Source of the DNA: Pseudomonadota bacterium
Lineage (GTDB): Bacteria > Pseudomonadota > Gammaproteobacteria > Burkholderiales > Rhodocyclaceae
DNA length: 46,525 bases
Assembly: GCA_018262235.1 (NCBI GenBank)
Contig: JAGTRY010000024.1
Location: 1-46,525 of the forward strand
Reading direction: 5' to 3'
A model generated the notes under the pieces. The model saw only the letters and a list, made by a program, of their open reading frames with translations, was not told the DNA's origin and searched no databases. Positions within the stretch are counted from its first letter, which is position 1, and each line of letters opens with the position of its first letter. Of this stretch, positions 1 through 7,320 are shown one piece after another. A program made the position numbers and the translations under genes.

Positions 1-11
1 AGACGTTCAGG

Positions 12-92
12 CGTAGGGCGGGTTAGCCGCAGGCGTAACCCGCGCGGAATGGGGCGTCATATTCGTCAGCGCGGGTCAATGACCCGCCCTAC
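12..92. repeat. Palindromic intergenic repeat, GTAGGGCGGGT type
   Basis: The outer arms GTAGGGCGGG (13-22) and CCCGCCCTAC (83-92) are inverted, and each carries a smaller GCGGGTTA/TAACCCGC-like or GCGGGT/ACCCGC stem. This design of two facing half-elements is common among dispersed repeats between proteobacterial genes. It lies just past the 3' end of the minus-strand gene at 117-854 and could form a hairpin in its transcript. The element may continue to the left of the window. Confidence 0.6.
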
Positions 93-116
93 AAGGCTGC
101 GCAGCGATACGCCTGC

Positions 117-854
117 TCATTTCTCGTTCTCCTTGCGTGCGCTCTGAGCGCTCAGCTGTCCGATCATGCCCTGGAACGTACTCAGTTGGGCAAGGAGACG
201 AGGCATCATTTCAATAAATTTTCTCGTTCCGGCATAGAAGTCAGCCGCCACCTGTGTGACCTCCAGTCCGTCGATTTCAACAATGTCCCGATGCTGCCGA
301 ATAGCATCGGGGTCTCGATGTGCGATTGTCGAGTTCCTCAGGTATGCAAACTGCCGTTGCGCCCGCGCCTGAGCCTTGCGAATATCACGCATTGCCTCCG
401 TGACTTCTTGTCGCAAAGCTTCGGGTATCTTGCCGTCATCAAGGGCCTGCCGGAGTTTGTTGCCAGCTACCTTGTCAATATCGAGTTCGTGAATCGTCAG
501 GAGAATGACGCGAGCGGCGAGGCCACGTGTCCAAGCGTCAGGATGGGTCAAAGCATCTATCTTCACTGCCTGAATATCTCTCTCGGCTATAAGGAAGAAG
601 AGTCCGAGGTTCAGGACGACAGTGCTTGCTTCGAACCCGAGGCGACGCGCCCTAGCAGCCTCGACTGCAAGAGTTCCAAGAGCAGAAACGAGCGCGACCC
701 TCCTCCTTCTCTCCGACCATTGAAGCCGTGGGCGGCTGAGGCGCCTCGCGAGTGCTTTGGCCTTACGCATCATCCACCGATGCACTGCAATGCGGGCGTA
801 GCGGTTGACTAGCTCTTGGCGCTGATTAAACAGTCTTCGGGGCGGGCGCGACAT
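117..854 (-). CDS. Hypothetical protein with HEPN-like RNxxxxH motif
   Basis: I do not recognise a named family. The 245-residue product is rich in Arg, Lys and Ala and looks almost wholly alpha-helical. A hydrophobic stretch (about residues 75-90, ending LNLGLFFLIAE) is too short and mixed to call a membrane span. Residues about 173-181 read LRNSTIAHRD. This resembles the R-N-x(4)-H signature of HEPN-type proteins, several of which act as toxins or defence RNases, but no partner antitoxin or defence gene is visible. The gene stands alone between palindromic repeats. The ATG at 854 is used because the strongly basic N-terminus runs straight into the helical body. The function is unknown and the HEPN link is inference. 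Confidence 0.6.
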   Translation of the reverse strand: MSRPPRRLFNQRQELVNRYARIAVHRWMMRKAKALARRLSRPRLQWSERRRRVALVSALGTLAVEAARARRLGFEASTVVLNLGLFFLIAERDIQAVKIDALTHPDAWTRGLAARVILLTIHELDIDKVAGNKLRQALDDGKIPEALRQEVTEAMRDIRKAQARAQRQFAYLRNSTIAHRDPDAIRQHRDIVEIDGLEVTQVAADFYAGTRKFIEMMPRLLAQLSTFQGMIGQLSAQSARKENEK

Positions 855-1022
855 GAGGGAGGATTCGGACGCCTAACGAAAGTGTAGAAAAATCCCCATC
901 ACCGAAATGAGGGGTCGATTTTGGGGGGCGTCCGGCCCCTCCTGGGGTGACGATCGTTCAACATTGCGAGTTTTGAGAGGTCGATTTTCGGCTCGATGCA
1001 TACTCAAAATGGCAAAACAGTA

Positions 1023-1136
1023 CGTAGGGTGCAATAAGCGTCAGCGCATTGCACCGGATGTTGGCGCGATCACCTGTAAGCGAATTCTTTTTCCGCAAGC
1101 TTCTGGTGCAATGCCCTTCGGTTATTGCACCCTACG
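1023..1136. repeat. Facing pair of GTAGGGTGCAATAA palindromic repeats
   Basis: Arm CGTAGGGTGCAATAA (1023-1037) is exactly inverted at 1122-1136. Each half also carries its own short stem: CAATAAGCGTCAGCGCATTG on the left and CAATGCCCTTCGGTTATTG on the right. The 49 bases between the halves are non-coding. The layout of two facing imperfect palindromes matches a dispersed intergenic repeat of REP/BIME-like type. It shares the GTAGGG start with the repeat at 12-92. Confidence 0.75.
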
Positions 1137-1307
1137 AACACCCGCTTTCGGATCGCACTAACGACCGTCCGCTCCTAGCCGATTGCTACTGCTTGATTAC
1201 TTCAACCCGCACGCCGGCATCATAGCAACAGTGGTGTAAGCATGCTCTCCGAATTATGCAAACGCGGAGTCGATTCGCGAAGAAATGTACGACACCTCGT
1301 TGATTGC

Positions 1308-1344
1308 CCACGGTGGGTTGTCGCTGCGCGCCGAACCCACCCAA
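1308..1344. repeat. Palindromic repeat with GGTGGGTT arms
   Basis: GGTGGGTT (1312-1319) is inverted as AACCCACC (1334-1341) around a GC-rich loop. It has the same architecture as the two repeats to the left but a different core word. It directly abuts the nrdB terminator on the downstream side. Confidence 0.5.
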
Positions 1345-1345
1345 C

Positions 1346-1373
1346 AAAAAAGGCCCCGCATCAGCGAGGCCTT
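1346..1373 (-). terminator. Rho-independent terminator of nrdAB
   Basis: Read on the minus strand, the stem AAGGCCTCGC, loop TGAT and GCGGGGCC are followed by TTTTTT. It begins 26 bases after the nrdB stop codon and is a textbook intrinsic terminator for the nrdA-nrdB transcript. Confidence 0.85.
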
Positions 1374-1398
1374 CGTCATTTAAACGCGCCGCAAACCA

Positions 1399-2553
1399 TC
1401 AATCCCAGCTCAAGCCGCCACCCGATTGGTACTCCGTCACGCGGGTTTCGAAGAAATTTTTCTCCTTGCGCATATTGGCCTGCTCGTCCAGCCAGGGCAG
1501 CACGTTTTCCGCACCCGGGAAGGGTTCGGCGAGGCCGAGCTGGCGGGCGCGGCGGTTGGCGATGAAGCGGAACTGGGCGCTGTGCAGATCGGCGTTGTAA
1601 CCGAGGATGGGTTCGCGAAGGATGTATTGGGCATAGGCCGATTCGGCGGCTTCGGCTTCGTCCCAGAGCTGTTTGACCTGCACCGGGTCCAGCGTGAGGT
1701 TTTCTTCCTTGAGCAGCTCGCGCACCACGCGGATGCCGAAGGCGCAGTGCAGCACTTCGTCGCGCATGATGTATTGCAGCTGTTCGGCGGTGCCCTTCAT
1801 GAGTCCCCGGCGTTGCAGGGCGAAGATGGGGGTGAAGCCGTTGTAGAACCAGCAGCCTTCGAAGATGCCGGCGAAGAACATGTAGGAGAGCGCGAATTCG
1901 TGCAGGTTGTCGCGGTCGCGCAGGTCGAAGTCCGAACGCATGACGCGTTCCAGGCGGCGATTGGCGAGCGCGATCTTGCCGTGAATTGCCGGCACCACGC
2001 GGTAGCGGTTGTAGATCTCCTGCTGGTCGATGCCCAGCGTTTCGATGCAGTGCTGGTAGGTCCAGGTGTGCAGCGCTTCTTCATAGACCTGGCGGGCCTG
2101 ATAGATCTGCAGCTCGGGTGCGCTCATCTTTTCCATCACCGCCAGACCAATGTTGCGCATGGCGAGGATGTCGGACGTGGTCAGGTAGGCCAGCACGTTT
2201 TCGAACACATGGCGCTCGGCGGGCGTGAGCTTGTGCTGGTAATCGTGCACATCCTGCGCCATCGAGACTTCCAGCGGGGTCCAGTGGTTCTTGTTGGCGT
2301 TGAGGAAGAATTCCCAGGCCCAGGGGTATTTGAAGGGCGCGAGCTGGTTGACGTCGGCCTGGCCGTTGACGATGCGTTTGTCCTGCGCATTCACCGGCGC
2401 GAGCGAGGCGCCTGCGGTGGCCGCGCCGAGGGTGGTCGCGAAAGCGGCGCGGGCCGTCGGTACGGGGCTTGGCGTGGCAACCGGAGCGGCAGGCGGTGTG
2501 ACCGGGCTGTCCCAGTCGTCAAAATGGAGTTTGGCGTTCATGGGCACACTCAT
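1399..2553 (-). CDS. nrdB: Class Ia ribonucleotide reductase, beta subunit
   Basis: This is the small R2 subunit. It houses the di-iron centre and tyrosyl radical used by NrdA to make deoxyribonucleotides. In the 384-residue form, the EEALH motif supplies ligands Glu159 and His162, and Tyr166 (HTWTY) is placed like the E. coli radical Tyr122. Further ligands lie in the IFEGCWFY and RDEVLH motifs. Keeping the Tyr argues against a Tyr-less class Ic enzyme. The N-terminus has an unusual Pro/Ala/Thr-rich stretch (about residues 15-50) before the conserved DKRIVNGQADVNQL segment. The chosen ATG at 2553 overlaps the nrdA stop as ATGA, which suggests translational coupling. An ATG at 2541, 7 bases after a GAG, is a good alternative start. 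Confidence 0.95.
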   Translation of the reverse strand: MSVPMNAKLHFDDWDSPVTPPAAPVATPSPVPTARAAFATTLGAATAGASLAPVNAQDKRIVNGQADVNQLAPFKYPWAWEFFLNANKNHWTPLEVSMAQDVHDYQHKLTPAERHVFENVLAYLTTSDILAMRNIGLAVMEKMSAPELQIYQARQVYEEALHTWTYQHCIETLGIDQQEIYNRYRVVPAIHGKIALANRRLERVMRSDFDLRDRDNLHEFALSYMFFAGIFEGCWFYNGFTPIFALQRRGLMKGTAEQLQYIMRDEVLHCAFGIRVVRELLKEENLTLDPVQVKQLWDEAEAAESAYAQYILREPILGYNADLHSAQFRFIANRRARQLGLAEPFPGAENVLPWLDEQANMRKEKNFFETRVTEYQSGGGLSWD

Positions 2554-5255
2554 TGGCAGGATTCGCAATCCGGGTTGTCGATGGAGCAGAACTTGGGCGC
2601 GGCTTCGACGGGCGCGCTGGTCTTTTCCATGGCGGTGGCACCGAGGGTGCGCAGGTAGTAGGTGGTCTTGAGACCGCGAATCCAGGCGAGCTTGTAGGTC
2701 TCATCCAGTTTCTTGCCGGAGGGCGCTGCGAGGAAGAGGTTCAGGGATTGAGCCTGATCGATCCATTTCTGGCGGCGTGAGGCGGCTTCGATCAGCCAGC
2801 TCGGATCGATCTCGAACGAGGTGGCGTAGCGTGCCTTGATCTCGGCGGGGATGCGGTCGATCTGGGCCAGCGAGCCGTCGAAATATTTCAGGTCGGCGAT
2901 CATCACGTCGTCCCACAGTCCGAGCGTTTTCAGATCGCGGACCAGATCGGCATTGACCACGGTGAACTCGCCGGAGAGGTTGGATTTCACATACAGGTTC
3001 TGATAGTCCGGCTCGATGCAGGCCGAGACGCCGATGATGTTGGAGATGGTGGCGGTGGGCGCAATCGCGACGCAGTTGGAGTTGCGCATGCCGTGCTGCT
3101 GGATGCGGGCGCGCAGGGCGTCCCAGTCCAGCGTGCTGGAGCGATCCACTTCCAGATAGCCGCCGCGTGCTTCTTCAAGCAGGCGCAGGGAATCCAGCGG
3201 CAGGATGCCTTGATCCCACAGGCTGCCCCGGTAGCTGGAGTACGTGCCGCGTTCTTCGGCCAGCGCGCTGGAGGCGGCATAGGCCTGGTAGCAGACGGCT
3301 TCCATCGAGCGGTCGGCAAATTCGACGGCTTCCATCGAGGCGAAGGCCACGCCCATGCGGTGCAGGCAATCGGAATAACCCATGATGCCCAGCCCGACCG
3401 GGCGGTGACGCAGATTGGAATTGCGCGCCTTCGGCGTGGCGTAGAAGTTGATGTCGACCACGTTGTCCAGCATGCGCATGGCGGTGCGGATGGTGCGGGC
3501 GAGCTTGGGCTGGTCGATGATCCACTGGCCATCCACCTGCACGAGGTGCGCCGGCAGGTTCACCGAGCCGAGGTTGCACACGGCGGTTTCGGTGTCCGAG
3601 GTATTCAGGGTGATCTCGGTGCACAGGTTGGAGCTATGTACGACACCGGCATGTTGTTGCGGCGAGCGCAGGTTGCACGGATCCTTGAAGGTGACCCAGG
3701 GATGACCGGTCTCGAACAGCATGGTGAGCATCTTGCGCCACAGTTGCACGGCAGGAATGCGCTTGAAGAGCTTGAGTTCGCCACGATCGGCCTTGGCTTC
3801 GTAGGCGACGTATGCGGTCTCGAACGCCTTGCCGAATTTTTCGTGCAGATCCGGCGTGTCGTTGGGCGAGAACAGGGTCCATTCGGCGCCTTCCATCACG
3901 CGGCGCATGAACAGATCCGGGATCCAGTTGGACGTGTTCATGTCGTGGGTGCGGCGGCGCTCGTCGCCGGTGTTCTTGCGCAGCTCGAGGAATTCCTCGA
4001 TGTCGAGGTGCCAGCTCTCCAGATAGGCGCATACCGCACCCTTGCGCTTGCCGCCTTGGTTCACGGCCAGTGCGGTGTCATTCACGACCTTCAGGAAGGG
4101 AATCACGCCCTGGCTCTTGCCGTTGGTGCCCTTGATGCGCGCGCCGAGCGAACGCACCGGGGTCCAGTCGTTGCCCAGCCCGCCCGCATATTTCTGAAGC
4201 AGGGCGTTTTCCTTGATCGACTGGTAGATGCCATCCAGATCGTCTTCCACCGTGGTCAGGTAGCACGAGGAGAGCTGCGAGTGCCGCGTGCCGCTGTTGA
4301 AGAGCGTCGGCGTGCTGCTCATGAAATCGAAGCTGGAGAGCAGGTGATAGAACTCGATGGCACGGTCTTCGCGGTCGATCTCGTTGAGTGCCAGACCCAT
4401 TGCGACGCGCATGAAGAAGGTTTGCGGCAGTTCGATGCGTACGTCTTCGATGTGCAGGAAATAGCGGTCGTAGAGGGTCTGCAGGCCGAGGTAGTCGAAC
4501 TGCAGGTCGCGGTCGGCGGTGAGCGCCGCGGCGAGCTTCTCCAGATCGTATTCCTTCATGCGCGCGTCGAGCAGTTCAGCGTCCACGCCGCGCTTGATCA
4601 GTTTGGGAAAAGCTTCGGCGTAACGCGTGGCCATGGCGGCATGGTCCAGCTCTTCACCCAGCACTTCCAGGCGCAGGCCGCGCAGCAGCAGGCGGGCGGC
4701 GACCTTGCTGTAATCCGGTTCGCGTTCGATCAGGGTGCGCGCCGAGAGCACCAGCGACTGGCGCACGGCAGCCATCGGGACGCCGTCATAGAGGTTTTGC
4801 AGGGCGTGTTCCAGCACGCTGTCGGCGGACACGTCGACCGGCACATCGGTTTCCACTTGCGGTGCGACACCGGCGGCTGCGCGTTCGGCGGCGCGGCGCT
4901 CACGGTAGAGCACATAGGCGCGGGCCACGTCGTGTTCGCCGGAACGCATCAAGGCCAGCTCGACCTGATCCTGGATATCTTCGATATGGAGCGTACCGCC
5001 GCCGGGCAGGCGTCGCGTGAAGGCCTGCACCACGGTGTCGGTCAGGCGCGTGATCAGGTCGCGCTGGCGGGCGGAAACGGCGCCCTGACTGCCTTCCACG
5101 GCGAGAAAGGCCTTGCCCAGTGCCGTGGCGATCTTGTCCGGGGTGAAACGCACGACGGCGCCATTGCGGCGGATCACTTCGAAGGCGTGGGCCTGGTCGA
5201 GGGTCTGAGCGGTGGGGGAGGGCGTTGCGGGCGTGGCAAGGCTGTCGGCAAGCAT
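2550..5255 (-). CDS. nrdA: Class Ia ribonucleotide reductase, alpha subunit
   Basis: This is the large catalytic R1 subunit, reducing ribonucleoside diphosphates. The 901-residue protein starts with an ATP-cone (about residues 25-115, VIRRNGAVVRFTPDKI), the allosteric activity site. Active-site residues are visible: Cys331 in QLSSCYL, the Asn543/Cys545/Glu547 group in NLCTEIT, and Cys560 in AVCNLGS. The C-terminal CESC pair is the swinging redox dithiol. The frame is open upstream to 5318, but the ATG at 5255 follows a GAGAGAGAA ribosome site and leaves the leader free. A cobalamin riboswitch and two NrdR-like boxes lie upstream, so expression is probably repressed by B12 and tuned by dNTP/ATP through NrdR. 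Confidence 0.96.
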   Translation of the reverse strand: MLADSLATPATPSPTAQTLDQAHAFEVIRRNGAVVRFTPDKIATALGKAFLAVEGSQGAVSARQRDLITRLTDTVVQAFTRRLPGGGTLHIEDIQDQVELALMRSGEHDVARAYVLYRERRAAERAAAGVAPQVETDVPVDVSADSVLEHALQNLYDGVPMAAVRQSLVLSARTLIEREPDYSKVAARLLLRGLRLEVLGEELDHAAMATRYAEAFPKLIKRGVDAELLDARMKEYDLEKLAAALTADRDLQFDYLGLQTLYDRYFLHIEDVRIELPQTFFMRVAMGLALNEIDREDRAIEFYHLLSSFDFMSSTPTLFNSGTRHSQLSSCYLTTVEDDLDGIYQSIKENALLQKYAGGLGNDWTPVRSLGARIKGTNGKSQGVIPFLKVVNDTALAVNQGGKRKGAVCAYLESWHLDIEEFLELRKNTGDERRRTHDMNTSNWIPDLFMRRVMEGAEWTLFSPNDTPDLHEKFGKAFETAYVAYEAKADRGELKLFKRIPAVQLWRKMLTMLFETGHPWVTFKDPCNLRSPQQHAGVVHSSNLCTEITLNTSDTETAVCNLGSVNLPAHLVQVDGQWIIDQPKLARTIRTAMRMLDNVVDINFYATPKARNSNLRHRPVGLGIMGYSDCLHRMGVAFASMEAVEFADRSMEAVCYQAYAASSALAEERGTYSSYRGSLWDQGILPLDSLRLLEEARGGYLEVDRSSTLDWDALRARIQQHGMRNSNCVAIAPTATISNIIGVSACIEPDYQNLYVKSNLSGEFTVVNADLVRDLKTLGLWDDVMIADLKYFDGSLAQIDRIPAEIKARYATSFEIDPSWLIEAASRRQKWIDQAQSLNLFLAAPSGKKLDETYKLAWIRGLKTTYYLRTLGATAMEKTSAPVEAAPKFCSIDNPDCESCQ

Positions 5256-5319
5256 GGCGGGTTCTCTCTCGTTGGTTTTTGTATCAGGGAGGAGTACGCC
5301 GGCCGGCTCGCGGGACACG

Positions 5320-5335
5320 CTTTCCCTGGGGAAAG
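5320..5335 (-). promoter_or_regulatory. Small hairpin in nrdA leader
   Basis: CTTTCC and GGAAAG pair around a four-base loop in the nrdA leader, between the riboswitch and the start codon. No T-run follows, so it is not a terminator. It could belong to the expression platform, but this is weak inference. Confidence 0.3.
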
Positions 5336-5395
5336 GGGCGTTGTCCGCGATCCGCCCGGGGCACCCCGCCTCTGGCTGGATAATTCTTGTGCGGC

Positions 5396-5562
5396 GGCAG
5401 GTCTCCTGGCTGGCGAGTCGGCATCGGTGCCCAGCCTTCCCGGGGGTCAGCCCAGTGGCCTGGAGAGGCTCCGACTCATCGCCTTCAGTTGCGGGGGCAG
5501 CTCCGGATGGGGCGCTTCATGTGCCTTGCCGGATTCCCTTTTCATCCCTTGCAGGAACCGTC
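5396..5562 (-). promoter_or_regulatory. Cobalamin (AdoCbl) riboswitch upstream of nrdA
   Basis: Read on the minus strand, the conserved blocks of the B12 element appear in order: GGTTCC, AAAAGGGAATCCGG, the core GCTGCCCCCGCAACTG (5486-5501), GCCACTGGG, GGGAAGGCTGGGC, and the B12 box GCCAGGAGACCTGCC (5396-5410). Cobalamin riboswitches usually control B12 synthesis and transport, or B12-independent isozymes. Here the element faces nrdA across about 140 bases of leader. No terminator T-run follows, so control is probably translational. The direct reading is that ample B12 turns off this B12-independent reductase. Confidence 0.93.
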
Positions 5563-5600
5563 GTGGGGCGAACTTTAACCCGGCGGGTTTGCTGCTGACA

Positions 5601-5636
5601 AGCAAAACAAGACCTGTATCTAGGTGCGGTTTTGCT
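5601..5636 (-). terminator. Possible ubiJ terminator hairpin
   Basis: AGCAAAAC (5601-5608) and GTTTTGCT (5629-5636) pair, with inner arms ACCT and AGGT. The hairpin follows the ubiJ stop on the minus strand. The T-rich arm could aid termination but no separate T-run follows. The inner arms coincide with one candidate NrdR box, so the two readings compete. Confidence 0.4.
5611..5626. promoter_or_regulatory. Candidate NrdR box, nrdA-proximal
   Basis: On the minus strand this reads CACCTAGATACAGGTC. It matches the NrdR consensus core CwAtATaTwG at 8 of 10 positions. Its centre is 31 bp from the second box, which is the spacing typical of paired NrdR sites. Confidence 0.5.
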
Positions 5637-5641
5637 TTTGG

Positions 5642-5657
5642 CTACTACATATAGTTG
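5642..5657. promoter_or_regulatory. Candidate NrdR box, nrdA-distal
   Basis: On the minus strand this reads CAACTATATGTAGTAG. It matches the NrdR core at 9 of 10 positions. It lies immediately past the ubiJ stop codon and is paired with the box at 5611-5626. Confidence 0.6.
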
Positions 5658-5660
5658 TTT

Positions 5661-6257
5661 TCAGGTCTGCGAGGCCTCTTCGCCAGGCTTGCCGGAGAGC
5701 GCCTTCAAGCGCTGCTGCAAGGCTTCGATGCCTGCACTCAGCTCGGCGAGATCCTGCGCGAAAGCGGCATGTTCGTTGTGCGTGACGACCAGCCCGGCTT
5801 CGTCGCGGATCTGGCTGAGCACGGCGCTGCCGAGTTTCTGGCCGGCCTGCAGGGTATGTGTGCCAGCGGTGTGCACCGCGTGGGCGGTGCGCGTCGCGAC
5901 CGCATCCCCCAGATAGGGGGCCAGCCAGGCCGCGAGGTCCGGGCGCAAATGCTTGAGCAGCTTGGCCAGGGTTTCGGCGAAAGCCGCATTGCCTTCGATG
6001 TGAGCGTGCTGGCTGAGATTTTCGGGGGCATCGCGGAGCGCCCCGAGGGCTTCGGCAGGGACGCGGATGCTGACCGTGTTCTCGCTTTCCGCCGCTGCCG
6101 CATGCAGGCGCAGGTCTTCGCCTACCGTGAAGCGCAGGCGCAGCCCCGCGACCTCCAGCAAAGCCGTCTGGGCCACGTGCGGGCGCAACAGCGCGGCTGC
6201 CCAGGGCTCGGCCGCCAGTAGGCGATTGATGAAGAACAGGGGGAAATCGGCAAGCAT
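5661..6257 (-). CDS. ubiJ: Ubiquinone biosynthesis accessory factor UbiJ (SCP2 domain)
   Basis: UbiJ is a lipid-binding accessory protein of the soluble ubiquinone-synthesis complex; it helps present hydrophobic intermediates to the Ubi enzymes. The 198-residue length matches the family. The N-terminus (FINRLLAAEPWAAALLRPHVAQTALLE) and the SCP2-like fold, with the ENLSQHAHIEGNAAFAETLAKLLKHLRPDLAAWL segment, are characteristic. The C-terminal third (about residues 160-198) is a probable coiled coil. The ATG at 6257 has a GGAG ribosome site. Its neighbours are ubiE and a Tim44-like gene, a conserved betaproteobacterial arrangement. The usual next gene, ubiB, is absent here and nrdAB follows instead. 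Confidence 0.85.
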   Translation of the reverse strand: MLADFPLFFINRLLAAEPWAAALLRPHVAQTALLEVAGLRLRFTVGEDLRLHAAAAESENTVSIRVPAEALGALRDAPENLSQHAHIEGNAAFAETLAKLLKHLRPDLAAWLAPYLGDAVATRTAHAVHTAGTHTLQAGQKLGSAVLSQIRDEAGLVVTHNEHAAFAQDLAELSAGIEALQQRLKALSGKPGEEASQT

Positions 6258-6278
6258 GGTTGCTCCGGGGGTTGAGGC

Positions 6279-6314
6279 AAAAAAACAAGGCCGCCGGATT
6301 CTAGCCCGGCGGCC
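6279..6314 (-). terminator. Rho-independent terminator after Tim44-like gene
   Basis: GGCCGCCGG (6289-6297) and CCGGCGGCC (6306-6314) form a 9-bp perfect stem. On the minus strand it is followed by TTGTTTTTTT. It separates the Tim44-like gene from ubiJ, although ubiJ may still be read from partial read-through. Confidence 0.85.
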
Positions 6315-6344
6315 TGTGGATTGCGGCAGGTTTACGCCGGCGTG

Positions 6345-7220
6345 TCAGTTGTATTGCTGGATCCCAGCCAGGACCCAGCCGCGATTGCCGTCTACCGGCT
6401 TGGTCAGGTGCCAGAGCTCGTCGAAGTTCTGCGGGGCCGTGTTTTCCTCTTCGCGCAGGGTGCCGGAGTAATGCACGCTGGCGATGTACTGGCCCTTTTC
6501 TTCCACGACTTCGAGCACCTCGGCATTGAGCATGACGACGTCGGTGCGCTGTTTGGCGCCGCCCCGTTCGTCAATCTCCAGCTTGATCTCGGCGAAGATT
6601 TCCGGCGAGGTGAATTCGCGGATGTCGGCCAGATTGCAGGCATCGTTCGCCGCTTGCAGGCGGATGAAATTCAGCTTGGCCTGGCGCTCGAACACTTCCA
6701 CATCAAAGTCTGCCGGGAAATTGCGGGCATTCCCGACGGGGGCCGCACCGCCACCGACTGCTGCGGGCGCTTCCTGTTCGCGGGCGAAGGGGCTCACCGT
6801 TCCGCCGGCATACGCGGGGGCGGGTTGTTGGGGCTGAGCGCCAGCCAGCAGGCGACGGATCAGCATGAAAGCCACCAGCCCGCCGATCACCAGCAGGATG
6901 ATGCCGGCGAAGTCACCGCCGACGCCGAAGTGCGACAGCATCGCGGCCAGACCGATCCCGGCAGCGATCCCGGCGAGCGGGCCGGCCCAACGGCGCCAGC
7001 CGCTTTGTGCTGGCGCGGCAGTCGGGGTGGGCGCCGTGCTGGGGTGAACGCCTTGCTGGGGTGCCGTGCTGGGAGGCGTGGCCTGGCGTTGCATCGGCGC
7101 GACCTGGCGCTGGATGCCGGCGCTGCGACCGCCACCGAGGCGCCGGGCTTCTGCATCGGCAATCGTCAGACTGAGACTCAGAACCACCAGCAGGCAGGAC
7201 AACAGGGTTTTCTTGATCAT
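6345..7220 (-). CDS. Tim44-like domain membrane protein
   Basis: The 291-residue protein begins with a signal sequence (MIKKTLLSCLLVVLSLSL, about 24 residues). A basic, Pro/Ala/Gln-rich spacer follows (to about residue 85), then two probable membrane helices (AGPLAGIAAGIGLAAMLSHFG and IILLVIGGLVAFMLI). The C-terminal half, with FDVEVFERQAKLNFIRLQAANDA and the final HLTKPVDGNRGWVLAGIQQ, matches Tim44-like domains, known from mitochondrial import factors and bacterial homologues of unclear role. The ATG at 7220 is preceded by GAGAG and starts the signal peptide; the upstream ATG at 7247 would add a charged tail before it. Its place in the ubi cluster is conserved in betaproteobacteria, but its role is unknown. 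Confidence 0.82.
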   Translation of the reverse strand: MIKKTLLSCLLVVLSLSLTIADAEARRLGGGRSAGIQRQVAPMQRQATPPSTAPQQGVHPSTAPTPTAAPAQSGWRRWAGPLAGIAAGIGLAAMLSHFGVGGDFAGIILLVIGGLVAFMLIRRLLAGAQPQQPAPAYAGGTVSPFAREQEAPAAVGGGAAPVGNARNFPADFDVEVFERQAKLNFIRLQAANDACNLADIREFTSPEIFAEIKLEIDERGGAKQRTDVVMLNAEVLEVVEEKGQYIASVHYSGTLREEENTAPQNFDELWHLTKPVDGNRGWVLAGIQQYN

Positions 7221-7320
7221 GCGTTTTCTCTCACGAAGGGGCGGCACGCGAACGTGCCAACAGTCCCTTAGATGCAGGCAATCCGGCTAAGTTCAAGACC
7301 CGGCGCAAGTTTTGTGATGC

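Larger units (their letters stand above)
855..1345. other. Gene-free interval with two palindromic repeats
   Basis: No convincing coding frame fills these 490 bases. The open frames here have no recognisable protein and run through the repeats. The interval holds the GTAGGGTGCAAT-type repeat pair and the GGTGGGTT-type repeat, annotated separately. It separates the 5' end of the HEPN-like gene from the terminator of nrdAB. Promoter elements for the minus-strand gene must lie just right of 854 but none stands out. Confidence 0.6.

Noticed and set aside
186-812. Plus-strand open frame opposite the HEPN-like gene
   Set aside because: The minus-strand product has a coherent helical protein pattern. 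The plus frame is patchy, with no motif.
907-1161. Small plus-strand frame of 84 codons
   Set aside because: It is largely made of the GTAGGGTGCAAT repeat pair and has no ribosome site.
1426-2658. Plus-strand open frame opposite nrdB
   Set aside because: Shadow frame. nrdB on the other strand carries all metal-ligand motifs.
5211-5620. Small plus-strand frames across the riboswitch
   Set aside because: They overlap a structured RNA leader on the other strand and have no ribosome site or family.
3093-5654. Long plus-strand open frame opposite nrdA
   Set aside because: Shadow of nrdA in a GC-rich genome. Its composition is Gly/Ala/His/Arg-rich with no family match, and it runs through the riboswitch.
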